A stretch of DNA of 64,000 bases, from the NCBI RefSeq assembly GCF_028649455.1, contig NZ_JAQSIO010000002.1:372001-436000 (forward strand). The letters are read 5' to 3'. Below, piece after piece: positions 17,796-26,845 of the stretch (its first letter is position 1; the number at the start of each line of letters is the position of its first letter). The DNA is from Curvibacter microcysteis (GTDB taxonomy: Bacteria; Pseudomonadota; Gammaproteobacteria; Burkholderiales; Burkholderiaceae_C). The notes under the pieces were generated by a model, which did not search any database, was not told where the DNA came from, and saw only the letters and a program-made list of their open reading frames with translations. Made by a program: the position numbers and the translations under genes.

Positions 17796-18119
17796 TCAAC
17801 ATGCGGGCGTCAGCCAACCAAAGCGAACCCCCCAACAGGCCAGCAAGCCCAAGAAGTACCAGACACTGGAATGCAGACGCCGTTGTTTCAGGCTGATCGT
17901 TGTGGCCAGCAGAGCCCAGGGAAGCAAGTAAGCCAGCGCCTCCCAAGTGGGCTCGCCAGGGTCTGTCGGTAGAGCGCAGTAGTTCAGTCCCTCTGCCTTG
18001 GCTTGAGGGTCTTCAAGCATCCACTCATAACGGTTGTAGGGCGTACTGCAAAGGCCCAAGAACGTGATCGCGCTGAGCAGCGTCAGGACGACGTGCTGCC
18101 ATGGCCGAGGTTTGTTCAT
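17796..18119 (-). CDS. Small membrane protein next to a lysozyme-like protein
   Basis: About 107 residues, not recognised. Three hydrophobic stretches are visible (VVLTLLSAITFLGLC, ALAYLLPWALLATTISL, VWYFLGLLACWGVRFGW), so it is probably an inner-membrane protein with a short periplasmic part containing two cysteines. The start at 18119 lies 2 bases after the stop of the upstream lysozyme-like gene, so the two are cotranscribed. A role as immunity or holin-like partner of that gene is possible but inferred from context only. Confidence 0.7.
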   Translation of the reverse strand: MNKPRPWQHVVLTLLSAITFLGLCSTPYNRYEWMLEDPQAKAEGLNYCALPTDPGEPTWEALAYLLPWALLATTISLKQRRLHSSVWYFLGLLACWGVRFGWLTPAC

Positions 18120-18121
18120 GC

Positions 18122-18835
18122 TCAAGGGGTCAGCAGCCGCAGAACATGATCGCGATGTCGGAGCATGGCGCGCCCATACTCTGAGTATTGGCGCTCGGGG
18201 CGATCTTTTGGGCTTTTGATGGAATCACGGATGTCTTGCAGCGAACGTTCAACACCCCTGTTGTAACGGGCGCCAACGACGATGAATTCTTCATCGGTGA
18301 GTATTTGACTGTTGGCCATGTTTGGAAAGTCGTGCTCAATCAGTGATCGAAGATGTTTGGCAACCACTTCCAAATTGAAGTTGTCGGTTTCCAAGCACTG
18401 AATCAAATCGACTTGTACCTTGAAGGGCATCTTGTCAGCATCCCATCCTAGCTCTCGGGCCGCAGCCCTTAGCTGAATGCTGATGGCGCCAAAGGAGGTT
18501 TGATTGGGGTGTTTGAGGACTGCCAGACGATCGGTCCAATCAGGACCCATCCAATCAAAGCTGCGTAACAAATAGGCCGGGAATTTAGATTCGTCAGGTT
18601 TGCCCCCGACTTCGATATGCGCCACACATGCAAGCATGACTGCTGAGATCTGAGCATGACGTGCAGCTTGGAAAATTCGGAATTTGTTGTAAGCGATCCA
18701 GCCGTCCTTGTATGCCCATAGTCTCGGCCATCCTCCGCCAAGTTGTTGATCGAGTGCTTTCCATGCCAACCAATCCCACGTGCTCCACTTGGCGTAGCTG
18801 GTTTCACGCTCTGGCGCACAAAATGCATTGGACAT
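18122..18835 (-). CDS. Lysozyme-like (putative muramidase) protein
   Basis: 237 residues with no signal peptide. The layout resembles lysozyme-fold peptidoglycan hydrolases: a helix with a candidate catalytic Glu in ACVAHIEVGGKPD, the segment TSFGAISIQLRAAARELG in the position of the usual GxxQI motif, a helix LEVVAKHLRSLIEHDFP, and FIVVGARYNRGVE resembling the YNxG motif. This is pattern-based and no catalytic residue is proven. Without an export signal it would need lysis or a secretion system (for example type VI). A small membrane protein gene follows immediately. Codon use looks less GC-biased than the neighbours. Confidence 0.6.
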   Translation of the reverse strand: MSNAFCAPERETSYAKWSTWDWLAWKALDQQLGGGWPRLWAYKDGWIAYNKFRIFQAARHAQISAVMLACVAHIEVGGKPDESKFPAYLLRSFDWMGPDWTDRLAVLKHPNQTSFGAISIQLRAAARELGWDADKMPFKVQVDLIQCLETDNFNLEVVAKHLRSLIEHDFPNMANSQILTDEEFIVVGARYNRGVERSLQDIRDSIKSPKDRPERQYSEYGRAMLRHRDHVLRLLTP

Positions 18836-19104
18836 CGGTGTTTCTCCATCACGTTGTCCAGCGCTGGTGAATCAGCTCGGGACAGTAACCCACAACTCCC
18901 AGGTTGTGCATCACCTCGTGCCGAGCTCTTGAGTCGAGCAAGAGGATCCCCCACGGGCGCATCGTCAAGTTGACGTTTTAGCACCTCAAAGAAGGTGAAA
19001 CGACTGGCCAATGCCCGCACTTGGCTCATTGAGTGCACTGTTTGTACGGCAAGGGAATCAGTTCGCTCAACCGCTTGATTGAAGGGCCTGCCCTCAGCGT
19101 GAAA

Positions 19105-19665
19105 TCACCAACGGACCCCCTGCAATCGCCCCCGACCCTCCACAGAGAGGATGGGGCAATTCAGCACCAGGTCGGTGGCTTGCACCGTCAGCAGGCCTTG
19201 GTCTTCGGCGTCCAGGATGTCCTGTTCCGAGCGCAGCTCCTTGGCCTGGCCGGCCTGCTTCCAGGTCACCCAGGTCAGGCGCCACAGCGGGCTGTAGGAC
19301 TTGTCCAGGCTGCCCGGGCCCACGGGTTGCGGGGCCGACTGGAACACGGGGCGCTGCTGAAAATTGGCCACTTTGTAGACCCGCTCCAGCAGGTTCAGGC
19401 CGGCAGGGGCTTGCGCCGATCGGGCCAGCCGGGGGGCGAAGTTGGCGTTTTGCTCCACCGCCAAATCCGCGTCGGACACATCGGTGGTGACATACCGCGC
19501 CTCCAGTCCATCCACCCAACCGATGCGCAGGGGCAGGCTGATCGTTGCGGCGGGCGCCTGGGTGGGTAAAGCGCTGCAGCCGGCGAGCCAGGCCAGGGTG
19601 CTTGCGGCCAGCAGCAGCACCAGGGAACGTAAGGGGAAGCGCTGGGCGGTGGGTAGCGGCGTCAT
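19105..19665 (-). CDS. Putative lipoprotein (DUF-type)
   Basis: 186 residues. The N-terminus has a basic region, a hydrophobic core (LVLLLAASTLAWL) and the lipobox LAGC, so it is probably a lipid-anchored envelope protein. The mature part has WVDGLEARYVTTDVSDADLA and a conserved-looking WRLTWVTWKQ, and ends with a cysteine segment VLNCPIL. Function is unknown; similar small lipoproteins occur in Burkholderiales. No operon partner on this strand. Confidence 0.75.
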   Translation of the reverse strand: MTPLPTAQRFPLRSLVLLLAASTLAWLAGCSALPTQAPAATISLPLRIGWVDGLEARYVTTDVSDADLAVEQNANFAPRLARSAQAPAGLNLLERVYKVANFQQRPVFQSAPQPVGPGSLDKSYSPLWRLTWVTWKQAGQAKELRSEQDILDAEDQGLLTVQATDLVLNCPILSVEGRGRLQGVRW

Positions 19666-19938
19666 GGGCTTGGGCGGGTGGGGTCATGTTCCAGCACCGG
19701 GGGCTGGGCGGGGTTTGCACGGCGCGGCGGCGGCTCGTGCCGTCCTTGATTTATAGCGCGGACCCAACTGGGCCCGCCGGGAACGGGTTTTGTTCACACC
19801 CGTTGCGGGATCCGATGGCCGGATCCGTCGCCAAGGCGTGGTATTTTCAAGTCTGGCTGGACGACCGCCTGTCGGCCATCCACGGACTTCCCCAGACATG
19901 GCCTTCGCCTACCCCCCCGCCTTCACAACCGCCCCCCC

Positions 19939-21087
19939 ATGACGCCCCTGGATTTGCGCAGCTTCAATCTGTTTGGTGGCCTGATGTGCACCACCATGGG
20001 CGTGGTGTTTTTGGCCATGCGCCTGCACTTCCGGGCCCCCACCCGGGGTTTGGGCAGTTGGGGGTTGGCGCCTTTGCTGGCCGTGGCCTCGGCCCTCTTG
20101 TTTGCGCTGGAGGGGCGCCACCCGACGGTCTTGGTGTCCCTGGCAGGCAATGGACTCTTGCTGGTCTGCAATGTGGCGATGCTGGCGGGCAGCAGCCAGT
20201 TCTTGGGGCGGCCCTGGACTTGGTGGCCTTGGCTGACCGCCGTGGTGCTGTGTCTGTTGGGCTTGCAGGTGTTCCTCTGGATCTGGCCTGATTACCGGGT
20301 GCGGATCATGTTGTTTGCCCTCACCATGTCCGTGGTGTGTGCGACCCATGCCCGTTTGCTGTGGGCACATGGCGAGGGTTTGCCGGCGCGTTTGATGGGC
20401 GCCGCCATGGTTTGGCAAACGCTGGTGCTGTGGGTGCGGGCGGTGGCCACCTGGTGGATCGACCGGCCCGACACCCACCGTTTTGACCCGGTGTCCCTGA
20501 TCCACACCGTCTACATGGGCTCCTATGCCTTTTCAGTCTTGCTGGTCCTGGTCGGCGGTCTGTTGATGTTCAGCGATCACCTTCGCCAGCGTTTTGAGGA
20601 CCTGGCCAACCACGACGACCTGACCGGTGCCTTGAACCGGCGAGCCATCGGTCAGCGGGTTGAACAGGCCCAGGCCCAGTGGCTGCAGCAGGGGCAGGGC
20701 TATGCCTTGCTTTTGCTGGACCTCGATCACTTCAAACGCATCAACGATGCCCATGGTCACCAGGCGGGCGACCGCGCCCTGGTGCGGGTGGTAGCGGCCT
20801 TGCAGCAAGGTTTGCGCAGTGAAGACAGCCTGGGACGCTACGGGGGGGAGGAGTTCCTGGTCTTGATGCCAGGCGCCGACCTCGCGATGGCCCAGCAGCG
20901 CGCCGACCAACTGCGCCAAACCTTGGCCTCGCAGGCAGCCGAAGCCGGCAGCCTGGGCTGCACGGTCAGCGTGGGGGGCGCGGTGGTGCAGGCCTCCGAT
21001 GCCCGCAGCGACCGCGTGGTGGCACGGGCCGATTCCGCGCTCTACCAAGCCAAGGCCGCCGGGCGCAATCGGGTGGTGATGGGCTGA
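19939..21087 (+). CDS. Membrane diguanylate cyclase (GGDEF)
   Basis: 382 residues. Six or so membrane helices fill residues 10-205 and form the sensory part. The GGDEF domain (about 220-382) starts DDLTGALNRRA, contains LLLDLDHFKRINDAHGHQAG and the active-site motif GGEEF at 302-306, so it should make c-di-GMP from two GTP. The inhibitory I-site RxxD is intact as RSED five residues before GGEEF, implying product feedback. A c-di-GMP riboswitch is present at 46.1 kb in this window; a direct link is not shown. Confidence 0.94.
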   Translation: MTPLDLRSFNLFGGLMCTTMGVVFLAMRLHFRAPTRGLGSWGLAPLLAVASALLFALEGRHPTVLVSLAGNGLLLVCNVAMLAGSSQFLGRPWTWWPWLTAVVLCLLGLQVFLWIWPDYRVRIMLFALTMSVVCATHARLLWAHGEGLPARLMGAAMVWQTLVLWVRAVATWWIDRPDTHRFDPVSLIHTVYMGSYAFSVLLVLVGGLLMFSDHLRQRFEDLANHDDLTGALNRRAIGQRVEQAQAQWLQQGQGYALLLLDLDHFKRINDAHGHQAGDRALVRVVAALQQGLRSEDSLGRYGGEEFLVLMPGADLAMAQQRADQLRQTLASQAAEAGSLGCTVSVGGAVVQASDARSDRVVARADSALYQAKAAGRNRVVMG

Positions 21088-21091
21088 ACGT

Positions 21092-21448
21092 CTACGTTTT
21101 GGGGTTCGCGGGCGGCGGGCTGTCTGGCGGGTTCACCCTGCCCAAGGCCTCTCCCCCCAAGGCCCCTGTGAGGGCCCCCAAGGGGGTGCCCAGCAGCAGC
21201 CCCACCGGCCCGGCGAGCGCCATGCCCACCGCGGCACCGACGGCGGCCCCTGCCACCAAGACGCCACCGACCAGCACTGAATCTGCCTCGCGTTCAGCGT
21301 CCTGAGCGCTCAGTGCGTGTTGGGCCGCTGGGTCGGGGTCCTGTGACGGGATGCCGTGACCCGGCTGGGCTTGTTCGGCCATGTCCTGGTCTGGGGGGGC
21401 GGCGTCGGTGGGGCCGTGGGCACTGGTTGGGGGATCTGAGCTGGGCAT
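21092..21448 (-). CDS. Hypothetical glycine-zipper protein
   Basis: 118 residues. The N-terminal half is rich in Pro, Asp and Gln and looks disordered. The second half is a long Gly/Ala/Leu hydrophobic region (VGGVLVAGAAVGAAVGMALA and GPVGLLLGTPLGALTGALGG) typical of glycine-zipper membrane segments. It could insert in membranes or assemble through the zipper. It converges on the diguanylate cyclase gene with 4 bases between. No known function. Confidence 0.6.
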   Translation of the reverse strand: MPSSDPPTSAHGPTDAAPPDQDMAEQAQPGHGIPSQDPDPAAQHALSAQDAEREADSVLVGGVLVAGAAVGAAVGMALAGPVGLLLGTPLGALTGALGGEALGRVNPPDSPPPANPKT

Positions 21449-21657
21449 GGTGGGGTCCTGGCAGGGCTGCGGCGGTGTGCCCAGCGACTGGCGCGCCGGG
21501 CACGGGATGGGACCACCCTAGGCTTGGCTGCCGAGGGCGTCGGTGCGGCAGCTCACGGTGCGCTGCGCTTTGACCCATGTTGAGTCGGCCATATCACCGC
21601 ATTTTGTCTGCGCGTGCTCCATGCCGCTCGGGGCACTCCACTGTCCCGACGTTCGCC

Positions 21658-22341
21658 TCACATCACCACCGGCCCGCCCTTGGCAATGGCCCGTTGGTAG
21701 GCCGGGCGCTGGTTCATGCGTTGGCGGTAGGCCTGCAACTGGGGGTAGCGTTGCGCGTTGTCAGCGCGGGACAGCGCCGCTTCGACGGCAAAGCTCATCT
21801 GAAAGTCGGCCAGGCTCAGCGTCGGGCCCACAAACCAGGGGTGGCTGGCCAGGTGGGCGTCCATGAAGGCGAGGGCGGTGTCCACGTTGGGGTTGATCAG
21901 CTTGGCCTGCACCGTGCCGCACAGGGCGCGCGCGATCGGGCGCACAAAAAAGGGCATGGGCTGGGTCGGAATGGTCATGAAGACCAGCTTCATCACCAGC
22001 CAGTTCATCAGCGAGCCTTCGGCGTAATGCATCCAGAAGCGGCACTGGCGGTGGGCTTCGCTGCCCCGCGCGGGTTCCAGCTGGGCCAGTTCGCCCTCCA
22101 GGTTCTGGCCGTAGCGCTCGGCCAGGTACTCGAGGATGGCGCCCGATTCGGCCACGGTGACGTCCCCGTCCGTGATCACCGGTGACTTGCCCAGGGGGTG
22201 GATGGCCTTGAGTTCGGGCGGGGCCAGACGGGTCTTCTTGTCGCGCTGGTAGACCTTGATCTGGTAGGGCAGGCCCAGCTCTTCAAGCAGCCAGAGCACG
22301 CGCTGCGAGCGCGAAGTTTCGAGGTGGTGGACGGTGATCAT
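21658..22341 (-). CDS. Glutathione S-transferase family protein
   Basis: 227 residues. The N-terminal thioredoxin-like domain reads HHLETSRSQRVLWLLEELGL, with the cis-Pro/substrate loop HPLGKSPVITDGD and the glutathione-binding AESGAILEYL. A helical C-terminal domain follows (LASHPWFVGPTLSLADF). The catalytic position carries Ser or Thr near SRSQR, as in bacterial theta/beta-like forms. Likely a detoxification enzyme or glutathione-dependent reductase; the substrate is unknown. It is divergent from the LysR gene with about 240 bases between. Confidence 0.93.
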   Translation of the reverse strand: MITVHHLETSRSQRVLWLLEELGLPYQIKVYQRDKKTRLAPPELKAIHPLGKSPVITDGDVTVAESGAILEYLAERYGQNLEGELAQLEPARGSEAHRQCRFWMHYAEGSLMNWLVMKLVFMTIPTQPMPFFVRPIARALCGTVQAKLINPNVDTALAFMDAHLASHPWFVGPTLSLADFQMSFAVEAALSRADNAQRYPQLQAYRQRMNQRPAYQRAIAKGGPVVM

Positions 22342-22580
22342 GGCGAAGGGTCACAAAAGAAGAGAGGAAGAGGAGCGACGGCAGCGTGCAGGGGGGGGCT
22401 CAGGCCATCACTGTGCGCTGATTGTGCTTGCAATGAGCGGCGTCAAGAAGCGCCATGACCGTGCCGGGGCGGGGAATTGACAGCTCCTTTACCATTGACG
22501 CCTCCCCGCCCCCTGGACCTGCGTCCCGACCCACTTCCTTGCCCGGCGCCCATGGGCCCCCGGGATCAACGCCTTCTGCG

Positions 22581-23510
22581 ATGGACCAACTCGATTCTTT
22601 GCATGCCCTATTGGCCGTGATTGACCACGGTGGCTTTGCCGCAGCGGCTCGGGCCTTGAACACTTCGCCCGCCAAGGTCACACGCCTGATCCAGGAGTTG
22701 GAGCAAAACCTCAACGCGCGCCTGCTGAACCGCACCACGCGCACGTTGTCGCTGACCGAGGCCGGCGAGCTGTACGCGGGCCGCATCCGCCCCGCCGTGG
22801 ACGCGCTGCGCGCGGCCAACGACGAAGTCACCACCTACAACAGCCTGCCCTCAGGGGTGCTCAAGGTGCATTCTTCGCTGGACTTTGCGGCCGCGCAGCT
22901 GATTCCCCGCGTCCCCCGCCTCGGCCAGCTCTACCCCCAACTGGAGGTGGACATTCAGGTGGCCGATCGCATGCAGTTGGCGCCCGACCTGGAGGCCGAC
23001 GTGACCATCCTGTTCTCGCGCCAGCCCCTGCCCAGTGGCGACTTTGTGGCGCGCCGCCTGGCCAGCACTTCGGGCGTGCTGTGCGCTTCGCCCCAGTACC
23101 TGAAGCGCCATGGCTTGCCCTTGCACCCCCAGGACCTGGCCCAGCACGATTGCCTGATCCCCAGCAGCAAGGACTTGCCGTCCACCTTCATGCTGGCCTG
23201 GGTCGGGCCCGGGGAGGTGGCGCCGTTCGAGTTCCGACCGGGGGCGCCCAAGTTCCACTCCAACAGCCCGGAGGCCCTGTGCCATGCGGCGCTGCATGGT
23301 CTGGGTCTGGTGGGGATGTTGTCAGCCCATGCCGAGCCCTACCTGCGCAGCGGGGCCTTGGTGCGCTTGTTGCCCGATTGGATTGGTGACCGTTGGGAGG
23401 TCTGGGCCGCTTACTCGGGGCGCAAGCATGTGCCACGCAAGGTGCATGCGTTCCTGGAGTTTTTGCGCGCCGAGCTGGGCGACCCGCAGCGCGACCCCTG
23501 GCTGGTCTGA
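22581..23510 (+). CDS. LysR-family regulator
   Basis: 309 residues. The HTH is VIDHGGFAAAARALNTSPAK and VTRLIQELEQNLNARLLNRT, followed by a substrate-binding-like domain with the CrgA/AaeR-type pattern PSGVLKVHSSLDFA. It diverges from the glutathione transferase gene, which is its most likely target by position. The start at 22581 removes an unlikely 42-residue Pro/Ser leader in the same frame. Confidence 0.92.
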   Translation: MDQLDSLHALLAVIDHGGFAAAARALNTSPAKVTRLIQELEQNLNARLLNRTTRTLSLTEAGELYAGRIRPAVDALRAANDEVTTYNSLPSGVLKVHSSLDFAAAQLIPRVPRLGQLYPQLEVDIQVADRMQLAPDLEADVTILFSRQPLPSGDFVARRLASTSGVLCASPQYLKRHGLPLHPQDLAQHDCLIPSSKDLPSTFMLAWVGPGEVAPFEFRPGAPKFHSNSPEALCHAALHGLGLVGMLSAHAEPYLRSGALVRLLPDWIGDRWEVWAAYSGRKHVPRKVHAFLEFLRAELGDPQRDPWLV

Positions 23511-23556
23511 GGCGCGCCTGCTGCGGGGCTGCAGCAGGGCCGCGCTGGCTGGGGCT

Positions 23557-24624
23557 TTACTTCTGGCTGTCCAGGAACTTCAGCACGGCGGCGTGGAACG
23601 CCTCAGGCACCTCCAGGTGCGGGATGTGGCCGGCGTTGTCGAACTCCACCAACTCGCTGCCCGGGATGGCTTTTTGTGCAGCCCGACCCAGCAGCGGGAA
23701 GTTGCCCAGCGGCTTGACCGCTTCCGGCGGGGCAAAGCGGCGACCGAACACCGTGCGGTCTTTTTGCCCGATGGCCAGCAGAGTGGGTTGGGTCAGGCGG
23801 GGCAGTTCGTCGGTGATGGGGCCGTCGTAAATCATTTGGTAGGTGAGGGCCGAGATGCGGGCAAAGCGCGGGTACTCGGCACTTTGCTGGACCCGGGCGA
23901 ACTGCTCGACCAGGCGCTCGAACGCCGGCTGCCAGTTCGGAAAGTAGCTCTTCAGGAAGTTGCGGTAGCTGGCCGGGGTCTGGGCCATCTCCAGCTGCAC
24001 CAGGCGGTCGGTCTCCTGGGGTGGGATGCTGAGCACATAGTTTTCCAGGCCCAGGGGGTTTTCCAGCACCAGGGCGGACACCCGCGCGGCATGGCGGCGC
24101 GCCAGGTGCACCGCCGCCATGCCGCCCATGCTGTTGGCCACCACCGCCACACGCGGCAGCTGCAGGTGGTCCAGCAGGCGCACGGTCTGGTCCGCCAGCA
24201 GGGCGAAGCTGTAGCGCTGCTCGGGCTTGGCGGATTTGCCAAAACCGATCTGGTCGGGGGCGATCACCCGGTAGCCGTGGTCCGACAGCGCCTTCATCGT
24301 GCCGGCCCAGTAGTCCGAGCCAAAGTTCTTGCCATGCATGAGCAGCACGGTCTGGCCGTTGGGGCGGGTGGGGCGCACATCCATGTAGCTCATGCGCAGC
24401 TGGCGGCCCTCGTGCTCCCAGGCCAGGGTCTGTACCGGGTAGGGGTAGTGCCAGCCTTCCATGGCCACGCCCAGGGGCTCGGCACCCGCGTAGGTGGGGG
24501 CGTCAGGGGCCGCCGGGGCGGTGGCAGGGCTTTGGGCCCGGGCGCTGCCGCTCAACAGCAGGGCGCCAAGCCCCAACAGGGCGGGGCGGCGGGTGATCGC
24601 GGGGAACTGGGCATGGTTTGGCAT
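23557..24624 (-). CDS. Exported alpha/beta hydrolase
   Basis: 355 residues. The N-terminus TRRPALLGLGALLLSGSARA is a signal sequence with an RR pair that could be Tat-type. The fold shows the oxyanion motif LLMHGKNFGSDYW, nucleophile elbow VVANSMGGMAAVHLARR, acid region LLAIGQKDRTVFG and the catalytic His in FDNAGHIPHLEVPEAF. Probably a periplasmic esterase or related hydrolase. It is divergent from the first hut-linked transporter gene, and the shared intergenic region contains two HutC-type sites, so it might be co-regulated with histidine use (inference). Confidence 0.9.
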   Translation of the reverse strand: MPNHAQFPAITRRPALLGLGALLLSGSARAQSPATAPAAPDAPTYAGAEPLGVAMEGWHYPYPVQTLAWEHEGRQLRMSYMDVRPTRPNGQTVLLMHGKNFGSDYWAGTMKALSDHGYRVIAPDQIGFGKSAKPEQRYSFALLADQTVRLLDHLQLPRVAVVANSMGGMAAVHLARRHAARVSALVLENPLGLENYVLSIPPQETDRLVQLEMAQTPASYRNFLKSYFPNWQPAFERLVEQFARVQQSAEYPRFARISALTYQMIYDGPITDELPRLTQPTLLAIGQKDRTVFGRRFAPPEAVKPLGNFPLLGRAAQKAIPGSELVEFDNAGHIPHLEVPEAFHAAVLKFLDSQK

Positions 24625-24783
24625 GGCGGGTGTTTGTCTCGTGGGGTGGGTCTGGGGTCTGGGGCTCGCAGGACGGGCGGGGCGCGCCCGCGCCAGTGGG
24701 CATTCTTGCCCAAAGCCTGAAGCGGTGCAGGCCAGCCCTGGCACAGCCTTTGCATGGCTCTGCCCATCCGGGCTAACAAGTCC

Positions 24784-24793
24784 TGTATAGACA
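24784..24793 (+). promoter_or_regulatory. Candidate HutC operator 1
   Basis: TGTATAGACA within the near-palindrome CTGTATAGACAG (24783-24794). HutC proteins of the GntR family bind TGTATATACA-like palindromes, and a hutC gene lies 3 kb downstream. The same ten bases recur before this transporter and before hutH. Confidence 0.75.
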
Positions 24794-24896
24794 GCATATT
24801 GGTGCAAACACCGATGAGCTGCACCAGCTTGGTGATTCACACTCCAGCCCTTGTCGAGCTGCGCAGGCGTCGGCGGTGTGGATTTGTCGCAGGACT

Positions 24897-24906
24897 TGTA
24901 TAGACA
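24897..24906 (+). promoter_or_regulatory. Candidate HutC operator 2
   Basis: TGTATAGACA within CTTGTATAGACAGG, about 100 bases before the transporter start. The match with the hutH-proximal site extends to ACTTGTATAGACAGGA (16 bases), which is strong evidence for a shared operator. Confidence 0.8.
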
Positions 24907-25006
24907 GGAATTTTCCGGGCCTGCGTGGCAGGGTCGGCAAGCAAGCGCACCGTGCCGCAAGCGCTGTGTGAGAACTGGTTTTCTTCAGCAATCTAGGAGC
25001 AGAGAA

Positions 25007-25972
25007 ATGGGTCGTTCTACCTTCAAAGTGGCGTCGCTGATGGCGGCTGTGGGTCTGGTGGTGGGCTTGGCAGCCCCGGTGCAGGCACAGGAAACCAAGA
25101 TCGTGCTCGGCATGTCGGGCTGGACGGGCTTCGCCCCGCTGACCCTGGCCGACAAGGCCGGCATCTTCAAGAAGAACGGCCTGGACGTCGAGCTGAAGAT
25201 GATTCCGCAAAAAGACCGCCACCTGGCCCTGGCCTCCAAGGCCATCCAGTGCGCCGCCACCACGGTGGAGACCCATGTGGCCTGGAACGCCAACGGCGTG
25301 CCCATCGTGCAGATCTTCCAGATGGACAAGTCCTATGGTGCCGACGGCCTGGCCGTGCGCAACGACATCAAGGGCTTTGCCGACCTCAAGGGCAAGACCA
25401 TCGGCGTCGACGCCCCGGGCACCGCGCCGTATTTCGGCCTGGCCTGGATGCTCAGCAAGAACGGCATGAGCCTGAAAGATGTGAAGGTCACCACCCTCGC
25501 GCCACAAGCCGCGGCTCAGGCCTTTGTGGCCGGTCAGAACGACGCCGCCATGACCTACGAGCCCTACCTGTCCACCGTGCGCGACAACGCCGCCGCCGGC
25601 AAGATCTTGGCCACCACGCTGGACTACCCGATGGTGATGGACACCGTGGGCTGCGACCCGACCTGGCTCAAGGCCAACCCCAAGGCCGCCCAGGCGCTGA
25701 CCGATTCGTACTTTGCCGCGCTGGAGATGATCAAGGCCGAGCCCGCCAAGTCCAACGAACTGATGGGCTCGGCGGTCAAGCAAACCGGTGAGCAGTTCGC
25801 CAAGTCCTCGGCCTACCTGCGTTGGCAAGACAAGGCGGCCAACCAGAAGTTCTTCGCGGGCGAGCTGACCGCCTTCATGAAGGACGCCACCACCATCTTG
25901 CTGGAGGCCGGCATCATCCGCAAAGCGCCGGAGAACCTGGCTGTCACCTTCGACGCGAGCTTCATCAAATAA
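25007..25972 (+). CDS. NitT/TauT-type ABC transporter binding protein (hut-linked)
   Basis: 321 residues with a signal peptide ending PVQAQ. The mature part has the SsuA/TauA/ThiY-like pattern: GWTGFAPLTLADKAGIFKKN, then KTIGVDAPGTAPYFGLAWML and the AMTYEPYLSTVRD hinge. AGGAG lies about 8 bases before the start. It forms a three-gene transporter with the following permease and ATPase, directly ahead of hutC and hutH and behind two HutC-type operators. The likely ligand is therefore histidine, urocanate or a related imidazole (inference from context). Confidence 0.9.
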   Translation: MGRSTFKVASLMAAVGLVVGLAAPVQAQETKIVLGMSGWTGFAPLTLADKAGIFKKNGLDVELKMIPQKDRHLALASKAIQCAATTVETHVAWNANGVPIVQIFQMDKSYGADGLAVRNDIKGFADLKGKTIGVDAPGTAPYFGLAWMLSKNGMSLKDVKVTTLAPQAAAQAFVAGQNDAAMTYEPYLSTVRDNAAAGKILATTLDYPMVMDTVGCDPTWLKANPKAAQALTDSYFAALEMIKAEPAKSNELMGSAVKQTGEQFAKSSAYLRWQDKAANQKFFAGELTAFMKDATTILLEAGIIRKAPENLAVTFDASFIK

Positions 25973-25975
25973 GCC

Positions 25976-26845
25976 ATGGCCACTCCGTCTGCCTCCTCCG
26001 CTGGTGCGGCCATGCCCACGGCGCACCCGCCCAGCCTGCAAAACCCCGCCCCGGCCGCCCGCTCGGGCTGGCGCCCGCTGGAGCCCGTCAGCCCGCGCGC
26101 GCGCTGGGCCCTGGGCCTGGGCTTTTTTGTCTTGTTTGTCGCGGTGTGGTCCGGCTTCACGCTGGGCGGCTTCGTGTCGCCCACCTTCTTGGCCAGCCCA
26201 GTCACGATGGCGCAGGAAGCCTGGCTGCTGTTCACCGAGTACGGCTTTCACAAGGACATCGGCATGACGGTGTGGCGCGTGCTGGGCGGCTTTGTGCTGG
26301 CCTCGGTGCTGGCCGTGCCGCTGGGCATCGCGATGGGCGCCTACAAAGGGGTGGAGGCTTTTTTTGAGCCCTTTGTCTCGTTTTGCCGCTACCTGCCGGC
26401 CTCGGCCTTCATCCCCTTGCTGATCCTCTGGGCCGGCATTGGCGAACTGCAAAAAGTGCTGGTGATCTTCATCGGCTCTTTCTTCCAGATCGTGCTGATG
26501 GTGGCCGTGATCGTGGGCGGTGCGCGCAAGGACCTGGTCGAAGCCGCCTACACCCTGGGCGCCAACGGCCAGGGCGTGGTGCGCCGCGTGCTGATCCCGG
26601 GCGCTGCGCCCGAGATCGCCGAGACCCTGCGCCTGGTGCTGGGCTGGGCCTGGACTTACGTCATCGTGGCCGAGCTGATTGGCTCGTCCTCCGGCATCGG
26701 CCACATGATCACCGACAGCCAGGCGCTGCTGAACACCGGCCAGATCATCTTCGGCATCATCGTCATCGGCCTGATTGGCCTGGTGTCTGACTTTGCGTTC
26801 AAGGCCCTGAACCGGCGCCTGTTTGTGTGGAGCTTTTTCAAATGA
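25976..26845 (+). CDS. ABC transporter permease, NitT/TauT type (hut-linked)
   Basis: 289 residues. After a cytoplasmic Pro/Ala-rich leader there are six predicted membrane helices, with the permease-ATPase contact loop (EAA motif) reading EAAYTLGANGQGVVRRVLIP. The fold and GMAIGAYKGVEAFFEP-like segments match the SsuC/TauC group. The start lies 3 bases after the binding-protein stop, and the stop overlaps the ATPase start (ATGA). Confidence 0.93.
   Translation: MATPSASSAGAAMPTAHPPSLQNPAPAARSGWRPLEPVSPRARWALGLGFFVLFVAVWSGFTLGGFVSPTFLASPVTMAQEAWLLFTEYGFHKDIGMTVWRVLGGFVLASVLAVPLGIAMGAYKGVEAFFEPFVSFCRYLPASAFIPLLILWAGIGELQKVLVIFIGSFFQIVLMVAVIVGGARKDLVEAAYTLGANGQGVVRRVLIPGAAPEIAETLRLVLGWAWTYVIVAELIGSSSGIGHMITDSQALLNTGQIIFGIIVIGLIGLVSDFAFKALNRRLFVWSFFK

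Larger units (their letters stand above)
24625..25006. other. Divergent control region between hydrolase and hut transporter genes
   Basis: A 382-base intergenic region holding two copies of TGTATAGACA about 113 bases apart (separately listed) and an AGGAG ribosome site at 24995-24999 for the binding-protein gene. No small gene is seen in it. Confidence 0.7.

Noticed and set aside
18836-19038. Possible gene start upstream of the lysozyme-like protein (frame beginning MSQVRALASRFTFFEVLKRQ)
   Set aside because: The first 60 or so residues look protein-like, but the frame then runs antisense-like through the lysozyme-like gene in another frame. It may be a fragment of a neighbouring gene; not enough to call.
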